NCBI GenBank assembly: GCA_032718475.1
Contig: JAUCBJ010002114.1
Span: forward strand, 1-40,398
DNA length: 40,398 nucleotides
Direction of reading: 5' to 3'
DNA from: Nemertoderma westbladi
Taxonomy: Eukaryota; Xenacoelomorpha; Nemertodermatida; Nemertodermatidae
Part shown: positions 32,180 to 40,398 of the stretch, piece after piece
How positions within the stretch are numbered: position 1 is the stretch's first letter
Layout: each line of letters starts with the position of its first letter
Notes under the pieces: model-generated
Database searches by the model: none
What the model saw: only the letters and a program-made list of their open reading frames with translations
What the model was told of the DNA's origin: nothing
Translations under genes and position numbers: made by a program

Positions 32180-32363
32180 AGATTGATTCGCAATAATCTG
32201 ATAATAGGCTAAATTAAAATATATACAATTTGTCTAGTGTCAGACAGTTGCAGCTTGTTGTTGCTACTTGCTGAAAGGCCTACGCGGCTGCTGCGCTACA
32301 GACTGACTAGTCAGACCGCAGGACTACCTACAATCCTACTACTGTACTACTGTAGGCAGGTAG
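32180..32363. repeat. 184-bp direct repeat, right copy
   Basis: Exact copy of 30569-30752, after which the sequences diverge (GCCTACTATCC here, ATTGATTGATT in the left copy). It forms the right boundary of the non-LTR insertion. Confidence 0.95.
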
Positions 32364-32817
32364 GCCTACTATCCTACCACAGTACGAATTATCAAACAGC
32401 CAGACCAGAAAACTACCGCTGTACTGTAGGCCCTATCGAAAATGTGAAATGATAAAAAAAAATTATTCATCATGAACAATTTACATTCAGAAAATAGGCC
32501 TACATAAACAATAAACCTACCTACCATACAGCAGCACAGTACAGATAACAATAAGAAAAGTTTCACTTTTCAGTTTTCAGGTTTTTCAGAATAACAGTGT
32601 TAGGCCTACATAAATTTTTCTGATTTTGTTCATAACAAGGAGAGCTCTACTACATGACTGTCGCGACTGGAGCTTATATAGAATGTTTGTGAATTACGTA
32701 AGGTGATATATTTTGTACGGTGGCTGATTGCGGCAAATTTTCCGTTTTTATTGCATCAAAAAAATATAAAATTGTAATTCAACCAGCAATCTCCATAGAA
32801 GCCCATGCATTTTAAAA
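32364..32817. other. Non-coding spacer
   Basis: AT-rich with TAGGCCTA palindromes. No supported gene. Confidence 0.4.
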
Positions 32818-33003
32818 GATAAATTGTAATGCAGAAAATAATTACTATTTTAATTTTTTTATGTGCAAAAAATATGGAAATTCTAATTCATATATGAATT
32901 ACTATTTTAATTTTTTTTACATGCAAAAAAAAGATAAATACTAATTAATAAATGAATTACTATTTTAAGTTTTTTACATGCAAAAAAAAGATAAATTGTA
33001 AAT
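32818..33003. repeat. About 58-bp AT-rich tandem repeat, three to four copies
   Basis: GAATTACTATTTTAATTTTTT followed by ATGTGCAAAAAA or ATGCAAAAAAAAGATAAAT recurs with spacing of 55-65 bp and moderate divergence. Confidence 0.75.
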
Positions 33004-33244
33004 GTCTGCTTGTTGCTCTGAACGTAGTGGATAAAGTGTTGACACAGGGTAATACTACATCCTGAATGAAGGGTTTGTAGACGCTACGCCGTCAACCAAG
33101 AGCCGACAACCACACCCGACGTTATTACGAACAAAATAAAGCTGGAACATGTGCTATTGACTTTCCTTCATTGTTTTGGTGCGAATAAACTTGCTACTGT
33201 AACTTGCTCCTTTCCCTTAATCTTTTAACGGTTGTGTTTCTCGG

Positions 33245-34562
33245 GTGTTTTCTGTCGGCCTAGCGTTTTCACCTCTGATGGACTTAGATATGAGTCTCGT
33301 GGAAGATTTAGACGATTCAGCGCTCTTGACAGAGCTTTTTTGGTCGGGTTTTACGCACCAGGAGATTCAAAGACTATTACAATCTGTTGGTGTGCGTATA
33401 TCTCAAAGATCAATAAGGCGTTATTTGAAAAATCTCAGACTAACCAAACGGTATGCCCCTTTAAACTTCAATAACATCATAGCGACAATAAGTAATGCCA
33501 TTTCAACTACAGACACCATTCACGGTAAGGGATATCGTCAGATGCAAAAGGCGTTGCAACACGACTTCCAAGTTTTCGCTCCCCGTAGTCTCGTTTGCTG
33601 ATGTTCTGGCAGTTTTACAACCGGGAAGTGTTTGCCGTCGCATAGAAGGTAGAGTTGTAAGGCGGACATATATCAAAGGGACCAAACGACCAAGGTGTAT
33701 TGTTATTTCAATGTATACTATCTACAGTATTACAATACTAACTATAATAAATAAAAATAAATTCTATGAGCTGTTTTGATTGGGGTAAACATGACCGTTA
33801 TCACACATTCGAGATAATTGAAATCGGTCCACCCTATGAGGTATACTGTAGCAGAAAGATATTATGGCTGAACAGCGACCCTTCAGATAAGGACCCCTTT
33901 ATTATTGCGAAATACTTTTTGGACTGGATAAAATTGTTTTCAGGCGTCCCCCATATTATTCGCAGTGATCGCGGCACTGAGAATGTAAATGTTGAACTTA
34001 TACAAAGATGTCTGCGACTTAATGACACGGATACCCATTCCTTAAATGATGTTGTATTTGTATTTGGGAAAAGTACACGCAATCAGAGGATCGAGAGTTG
34101 GTGGAGTAAGTTTCCGTACTAGGGATGGGGGAATGGCTATATCACTTCATTGCATTGGAGGAGGGTGGTGTTCTAGATACCTCTAGTGACCTACACCTTC
34201 AGTTAGTGCGTTTTGTATACCTGGATCTGTTACAAATAACATTGGATGCTATTCGATCTGTGGAATAGTAACAGCCTTCGGAAAAGCGGTTGCATATCGC
34301 CGCCTGGAAAACCAGACATACTATTTCTAGATGCGCCCAACTTCCCACATATTATAAACATAACATAGAGGATATAAATCCATTGGAACCTTTTGCCCTG
34401 CAACCGTTTAAATGTGACGCGAGTCTTGCGTTATTGTGTTCCGTCTATCTCAATAGCAATAACAATACCCTACCTAGCCAGTGCGAAACTTTACATGAGT
34501 GCGCTGCAACTTTAGTATATTTATTAGACCAATTGGAAACTGATATTGACTCATACATCAGT
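33245..34562 (+). pseudogene. Decayed integrase-core (DDE-type) transposase-like gene
   Basis: Pieces in several frames line up with a family of eukaryotic integrase-core proteins common in invertebrates and fish. The N-terminal helix-turn-helix lies at 33325-33450 (FWSGFTHQEIQRLL, then SQRSIRRYLKNLRL). The GKGYRQMQKAL block lies near 33525, and a shifted frame at about 33598-33690 has VCRRIEGRVVRRTYIKG. The catalytic-core part (33766-34122) has SRKILWLNS, PHIIRSDRGTENVNVELIQ and STRNQRIESWWS. A further shifted piece has LHLQLVRFVYLDLLQ (about 34195), then WNSNSLRKSG and PPGKPDILFL (about 34260-34340). The first catalytic Asp region (about 33690-33770) is replaced by unrelated AT-rich sequence. 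At least three frame changes and a stop are present, so it is not functional. No terminal repeats were found. Confidence 0.75.
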
Positions 34563-36380
34563 TAATTCGTATTTTGAAATTCGCTGTGATTAAGCACGAC
34601 GACAGTTTACTTAACCCCTGTATCTCTAATGCTGTTAATCTTAAATTGGTAATTAAATTTGTCTCTCGTTCCACCACAAATGTAAAAATTAGTAACAAAC
34701 TAAATAAATTAACTATAATAAGAAAGTTAAGATACAGTATAACATATTTGTAAACAAAACTAAACAATTACATCAAAACAATGAACGCAAACATTGATTA
34801 ATTAACGGGAAAATTTGCTTCCAGTCTGATGGAAAAAGTCTAAAAAACAATTAATAATATTTTATAAAAAATTATATATATTTATTTATTTTATTTATTT
34901 TCTTTATTTTATTGCCGCACCATATTTATTTTACCTACATTCCTACCACTCTGTCAGACACTGTCAGCTAACGGCCCTACCTTTGTTGTCGGCCGATTTC
35001 GCTGGCGCCTCTGTAGTCCCCACGTTCCCATCCTAACCAAAGTGTGGCTCTATAAACCTTACCCCCCCCCCCCCCCCCCAACCCCAACCCCCACAAAGAA
35101 TCCTCTTAGCTCACACCCCGCGATGTCGCGGGTTGTCGGCGTGTTTTCGCGCGCACAAGGACTGGCAAGCCTATTTCCCCGATACCGATACCGGCCGGGC
35201 CATTGCATTGCGTTATACCTGTACTTAATAAACTGTTGATATGACCATTACACCGCGGTTAAGGATTTATCTAAAAGTAAAACTTTCCAGTGAAAACGAA
35301 TACACAGTATTATATATTTTTATCCATTATTGATTTTAAGACCTTGAATTTTAATTTTAATGAGTGAAGCACCAATGTATCACTTATTAAGTTGCATTGT
35401 TTAATATCAATTTCGAATTTTACGTTAGGTTAATAATTATGACACAAACTGAAAAATTACCCCTATGGCAGCCTGAAAAAGGCTCTGAAAAAAGAACATA
35501 CTGTACAGTAGCTAGGATATTTTACACCTTTCATGAAGAATTCAGACATATAAATCATCAAAGATAGGCCTAATATGCTAGACAATTGCAGTGCTCAAAT
35601 TAAAAACTATACACATTGTACATTATAAACTCCATTCGTATCTTTAGAAATACCCTAACGGTTAATTCCATATAGAAATATTGTCTTTCGAACCATACCA
35701 TTTCCTTTATGAGTGCTGATTGCAGATAACTAACTTACATCGACTCGTCAATAATGGAACTAGAGAAATTAAGAAAGTTTTCAATTTCTATGACTTTGCT
35801 TTTTGTGTAAAAAAAAGCCAGAAAAGGTAAATCAGTTGTCAAGTAATTGTATATCATAGACTACTAACAGTATTGTATTACGATTTTCTAAACAACATTC
35901 AACATCAGCGCTTCGGGAAGCGATGAATATTTGGAAGTTTCCATCTCTAAGCAATAAGATATTCGCAGTGAAATTTGACAGGGCTTGTTTCGCCCGACGT
36001 AATCTTTTACAAAACTTTGTATCACCGGCTGGGTTGCTTATTGGAATCGCCTGCAATAAATATCCTCAAAAGGCCTGATCTGAAACAATTGCCACCTCCA
36101 CGCACGGAATCGGCAATGAAAGATTACTAAGCTGCTAGACAAACTTAAAGGTGTTATTCCTCAACATAAACTCCAAATGTGGAACAGCTTAAAGTAGCTG
36201 AACCATTAACTAGACTTTTTACTCAATATTACAGTACAACTAACCCATAGGCTATAAGACGATATTTTCTCTTATGAATTTGGGATATTCATATCATGAA
36301 ACTTCACATGTCACAACTTTGTAAGTACACAACATTCCCAAACACCTTTGTACAATACCACACAATATACATACAAAATT
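34563..36380. other. Non-coding spacer with a C homopolymer
   Basis: A tract of about 18 C residues lies at 35061-35078, next to CCAACCCCAACCCCC. The rest is AT-rich. Open frames here are short and resemble nothing. Confidence 0.45.
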
Positions 36381-36586
36381 GCAATGTTCTAGTGTTCTAG
36401 AGTTAATATACGGAAATAATAACCTGAAGCGAATAAAACTGAATAATCACTGATGCCGTTCCAGATGCCAGAGCGGCCTCGGTAATTATACTTGGATAAT
36501 TTGATTAAGGATACGGCAGAAGTGATTATTACAGTTTTATTCTCTGAAGGTATTTATTTCCGTATATATTAACTCTATAACATTGC
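36381..36586. mobile_element. 206-bp foldback element with about 75-bp arms
   Basis: The left arm contains GCAATGTT, AGAGTTAATATACGG, GAAATAATAACC, GAATAAAACTG and AATAATCACTGATGCCGT. The right arm is its inverted, slightly diverged copy, ending TAACTCTATAACATTGC. The left arm has an extra TGTTCTAG duplication. The loop is about 50 bases. No coding capacity; typical of a MITE or foldback insertion. Confidence 0.82.
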
Positions 36587-36659
36587 ATTATTGTGTTTAT
36601 TGTTAATTTGAGCATACAGTATTGAACGTAGTAACATTATAAAGTGTATCTACAGTATT

Positions 36660-36724
36660 TAACCCTATCTGGCCCGGGCTACTGTATTTTACAACGTAAT
36701 TGCCCGGGGGGGGGGGGGGTTATT
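36660..36724. other. G homopolymer tract
   Basis: A run of about 13 G residues follows TTGCCC near 36704-36719 and immediately precedes the tandem repeat. The inverted motif GCCCGGGC lies just before it (about 36672). Confidence 0.6.
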
Positions 36725-37095
36725 TTGATCGTATATAGTTTTTCGAGGTCGATGATCCGATAAAACTTGTTAAAAATATTTTCTGGCGATGCAACCATCA
36801 TTTTTGGTGCTATTTTGGTCCAAGTAAAAAAATGTCAAACTAAAATATTTTGTGTTTGGTTTGATAATTCTAAACGTATACGGATTTTCGAGGTCGCTAA
36901 TCACGATGAAAACTAGTTATAAATATTTCTGGTAAATGCAAACCCAATTTTGTTGCCATTCTGGAGCCCCAGAATGAATATTACAAGTAGCACAAAATTA
37001 TAAACTGTTAAATTTTGCCCATTTGCCTTTGGTTTGGTAATTCTGAAGCTATACTACTTTTCAAGGTCGCTGATCACAATACAACTCTTTAAAAA
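36725..37095. repeat. Diverged tandem repeat, 145-173-bp unit, 2.5 copies
   Basis: The phrase TTTCGAGGTCGATGATCC at 36741 recurs as TTTCGAGGTCGCTAATCACG at 36886 and TTTCAAGGTCGCTGATCACA at 37059. Each of the last two is preceded by TTTGGTTTGATAATTCTAA-like sequence. Non-coding. Confidence 0.8.
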
Positions 37096-38030
37096 GTTAC
37101 TGATTCTATATCAGTAGATGATTCCACTTATTATTCAATGATGTCGGATAGCTTTTATTGGTGCCAGTTTGTACTGTAAATAAAAGTTACCTTCCTTACG
37201 AATACTGGAGTAGAATTCAAAGAGCCATTATGTCGTTCTCATTAATGTTCATTCTGTTTAGTGGCGATATACAGTATGTTTCCTTTTCCAGTTTCTTCGA
37301 GATACGATTTGAGAATAGCTACCGGTACTGTATGTGTAAAGAAAAATTGAAAATCTTATCAAAGAACGCTGATTTTCGAGATACAATGTTTTAACATGAT
37401 ACAACGCTAACGCAGAAAGGCAGCGTAAATTTACCAGCCCCATTCTGCCATTCAGCCATTGCTCAGTTGCTATGCCTATGCTAGCCTTAATTTATTATTC
37501 CGATAGGCCCTACAGCCCTACGGTACTGCAGTACTATGTACTACCTGATTGTCTGACTGTTGCCTTTAGCTTTACTACAGTACTACAGTGCTGCGCTGTG
37601 CAATTCTGAAATTACAGTACTGCATGTACAGTACTGCGGTACCTCAGTGCTCAGTACAGTATGCAGTACAGAGGTACTGGTCCCGCAGTCCCGGTCCAGC
37701 TGTCAGGCTGTCCGGTAAGATATCGTGAATATCTGGATATAGGCTGATAGGCTTAAAAATAGGCTACCGATACAGATACAGGCTGACAGGAGATATAGGC
37801 CTAATTATAAATTCAATATTTTAATATTCGACTCTGAAACTCCAGACTGCCAGATAGGCTGATAGGTACAGACAGACAGTGACAGAGGTACCATCAGCCG
37901 GCTGATCTCTATACCAGTATACTGCCTGACTGCTATATCCGTCTGTCCGTATATAGGCCTAAATTTTATATTATATATATTTTGAGTTAAACTACCGTAC
38001 TGTCTGACTGTAACCTGATCTTGCTTACAG
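37096..38030. other. Non-coding 5' flank of the ankyrin exon
   Basis: At 37500-37700 the sequence is crowded with CAGTAC/GTACTG motifs. Just before the exon, TAACCTGATCTTGCTTACAG (ending 38030) looks like a branch site plus 3' splice acceptor. If used, the ATG-bearing exon is not the first exon of the transcript. Confidence 0.45.
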
Positions 38031-38038
38031 TGGTTATA

Positions 38039-38191
38039 ATGACGGTTGTTAGCCAAGACCATCAAACTTCGGACCAGCAAACACCGGCAGTTATTGACAA
38101 TGCAAGTTTCCTCCGTGCTGCGCGGGCTGGCAATATCGACAAAGTTATTGAATTTTTGGACACTGGAATTGACATAAATACATGCAATGCG
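38039..38191 (+). CDS. Ankyrin (ANK1/2/3-like), N-terminal coding exon
   Basis: Fifty-one codons from ATG 38039 (A at -3) to GCG 38191, followed by a donor GTTAGT. Residues 21-51 read [19 protein letters not shown] then [11 protein letters not shown]. This is the opening ankyrin repeat of the large membrane-skeleton adaptor ankyrins; vertebrate ankyrins have [16 protein letters not shown] and GIDINTCNQ at the same place. Ankyrins link membrane channels and adhesion proteins to spectrin. The exon break just after INTCN agrees with the phase-0 boundary expected before the next repeat. The open frame continues past the donor but loses all similarity. The remaining exons must lie right of the window. 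The frame also opens earlier at a TTG (38021), which overlaps the putative acceptor and is not a start. Confidence 0.85.
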
Positions 38192-38479
38192 GTTAGTTTC
38201 CCGGCACTTGCCAGTTTCCCAGTCAGGCGAACACTAAAAATAAAGCTGATAGAGGTGGCTAAATAGACCTATCTGCCTATTGCTAATTTATAAGTAACGT
38301 CCAACACGAAACGTCCGACACTAGGCCTATTCCGCACAACTTTGAATGGCAAATATCGGCTTTAAAAGATCTGCAGTGCAATTGCGAAAACCTTTTCGAA
38401 AAATAGAATAATCAGACAGTCAGATAGTTGAGCCACAATTTGAGACCAATAACAATAACATACAGCGATACCGGCACCA
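38192..38479 (+). other. Ankyrin intron, proximal part
   Basis: Starts GTTAGTTTCC after the exon. Non-coding; the intron continues to the end of the window and contains the retroelement remnant. Confidence 0.6.
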
Positions 38480-40232
38480 GTCTGCGGCATTAATTGCAAT
38501 CAAAAATACAATTTGTGGGAAAAGTTGTGCTAAGGGGCGCCTCAAAGCTGATAGTCCTGAAGAACGTGTTGGGAAATAGAAAGATCACTTCAGCAACTTG
38601 CTTGGGCAGCCACCAAACATCAAGGCCATCCCTACAAGGAAAATATAGGCATATGACAAGGCGCTACCTATAGAAACAGGGGACTTCACACCCGCCGAAC
38701 TCTAAAGAAGCATTAAAAGCATGTCCAATCATAAAGCGAATGGATTGGATGAAATCCCTGCAGATGTATGGAAAAGATGAGTGCTAGACAGACCATTATT
38801 GAATGTTTGCAACCGGATGTTAAAAGGGGAATAGCCACCACCAATTTGGAGTAAAGGTCAACTAAAGCCTCTCCCTAAGAAGTTGTAAGAAAGGAGACCT
38901 CGGTATACCAACAAACTATCGTGTGATCTGTCTGCTTGTGGTAGCTGCCAAAATATATAACAAAATGATTCTATATAGAATTAGGCCGCACATAGAGAAA
39001 CTGCTGGTTAAGAGCCAAAACGGATTTCGACCAAATAGATAAACAATAGCTCAGATACTTGTGCTACGGAGACTGATTGAAGGAATTAAGTCAAAGAATC
39101 TCCCTGCGCCTGCAGTCATGACTTTTGTGGACTTCAAGAAGGCATTCGACTCCATCCATAGAGGTAAACTGCTGGAAATCCTAAGAGCTTATTGAATACC
39201 AGATGTAATGGTGGCTGGCATTGGATTGTTATAATGTGACACAGAAGCTCAGGTATTCTCACCAGATGGTGAAACTCAGTTATTCTCAATCCTAGCTGGC
39301 GTACTGCAAGGTGACACATTAACGTCATTACTATTTGCAATTGTACTGGATTACGCAATGAGGACAGCCACAAAGGGTGAAGATCTGGGATTCACACTTC
39401 AAGAACGCAGAAGTAGTAGATATCCCGCAACTACAGTCACAGGCACCGACTTTGCGGATGACATCGCTCTGCTCTCTAATACCCTAGCAGATGCACAGCT
39501 CCTTCTACTAAATAAAGTGGAGAGGGCTGCTAAGGAGGTTGGATTGCATATCAATGCTACAAAGACCGAATTCATGACCTTTAATGTTGATGGAAACTTG
39601 ACAACAATTGATAATAATCAACTAAGGAAGGTCGATGACTTCCAGTACCTTGGGTCATGGATATAGAGTAGCAAAAAAGGCATAAGTTAGGAAAGCAAAG
39701 GCTTGGGCAGCTCTATCAAAAATGGATACCATCTGGAAATCAGACATCTCCAGGCACCTGAAGACTAAGTTCTTTCGAGCCACAGTGGAAAGTGTATTTT
39801 TATACGGGGGTGAGACCTGGACACTGACTAAATCACTTGAACAACAAAACAATTGGTTGCTACACAAGACTACTAAGGGCAGCCCTAAAAATCAGCTGGA
39901 GACAACGCATGACAAACGCCGAGCTTTATGGTACAATACCACCTGTATCAACCACCCTCCGTGAACGCAGATTAAGATTCAGTGGGCACTGCTGGCGAAG
40001 TAAAGACGAGGTCATACCATATCTACTTCTCTGGCAACCAACACATGGAAAGCGTAGTCGTGGACGACCGGCCATAACATATATAGATCAACTTGAAAGG
40101 GATACTGAACTTGGGAGAAACGAAATTGCGACCACTATTGAGAATCGGGAAGCCTGGAAGGATCTCATTCCCACTGTCCGAGCGAGTTCGCTCGACCTAG
40201 TGGTGATAAAGATAGAGAAGGCAGGCGGTTAA
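38480..40232 (+). pseudogene. Decayed non-LTR retrotransposon reverse transcriptase
   Basis: Reading across frames, the remnant shows, in order: ADSPEERV (about 38550), KANGLDEIPADVWK (about 38735), NGFRPNR (about 39020), TFVDFKKAFDSIHRGKLLEIL (about 39121-39180), AGVLQGDT (about 39295), the catalytic box TDFADDIALLSN (39445-39480), HINATKTEFM (about 39550), a thumb region with FQYLGSWI, LRFSGHCWRSK (about 39970) and RGRPAITYIDQLERDT (about 40060). Many stops and several frame changes make it non-functional. The order and motifs fit animal non-LTR elements; I do not assign the clade. It lies in the ankyrin intron, on the same strand as the gene. Confidence 0.88.
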
Positions 40233-40398
40233 TATTAGAGCCTACAATATCGGATAATATGATAATACAAGACAATAATGATATATTGCATTTAGTCAGA
40301 AGAAATTTAAAGAAATTAAAATTGTCCTAAACCGGAATACCGGTATATATAAAATTCAGTTTATAATACCGTATGTAACAAAGTATAGTATAAGTCCA
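40233..40398. other. Non-coding end of window
   Basis: AT-rich intronic sequence with one ACCGGTATAT palindrome cluster; nothing else seen. Confidence 0.5.

Noticed and set aside
1-40398. tRNA and rRNA genes
   Set aside because: No stretch with a convincing cloverleaf or conserved rRNA core was noticed by eye; a tRNAscan-type search would be decisive.

Overview
This is nuclear DNA from an animal. It holds a GT-AG-spliced gene for HOIP (RNF31), an intronless CYP2-type cytochrome P450, the first coding exon of an ankyrin, BEL/Pao and non-LTR retroelements, foldback elements and large satellite arrays. No bacterial-style operon, ribosome-binding site or CRISPR array is present. The AT-rich background dotted with TACCGGTA and TAGGCCTA palindromes suggests a marine invertebrate, perhaps a deuterostome, but the species cannot be named from this window.

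Layout. 1-4985 (-): a BEL/Pao LTR retrotransposon that runs off the left edge. Gag, zinc knuckle, aspartic protease and the tail of the RNase H region remain, but the reverse transcriptase is missing. 4986-7778: non-coding, with a 288-bp tandem duplication. 7779-10539: about 138 copies of a 20-bp satellite. 10672-14281: three copies of one foldback/MITE family around an intact single-exon P450 gene (12172-13668, +). 14282-17989: non-coding, with two foldback structures and an 18-bp minisatellite. 17990-25988 (-): a complete two-coding-exon HOIP gene. Its 4.5-kb intron is almost entirely a 41/39-bp satellite. 26911-28745: a 15-bp satellite that ends in a perfect palindrome. 28755-33003: non-coding, with a 1.4-kb non-LTR retroelement between two exact 184-bp direct repeats. 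33245-34562 (+): a decayed integrase-core transposase. 36381-37095: a foldback element and diverged tandem repeats. 38039-38191 (+): the first coding exon of an ankyrin. The intron that follows contains a decayed non-LTR reverse transcriptase (38480-40232, +).

The host genes are unrelated in function: linear ubiquitin ligation, mono-oxygenation, and a membrane-cytoskeleton adaptor. They do not form a pathway. The most striking observation concerns the HOIP intron. The exon-1 donor splice site and about ten bases of coding sequence before it match the unit of the satellite that fills the intron. The array therefore looks as if it was amplified from the exon-intron junction, leaving on the order of a hundred donor-like AG|GTTGGT sequences in the same pre-mRNA. 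Tandem satellites together make up roughly a quarter of the window.
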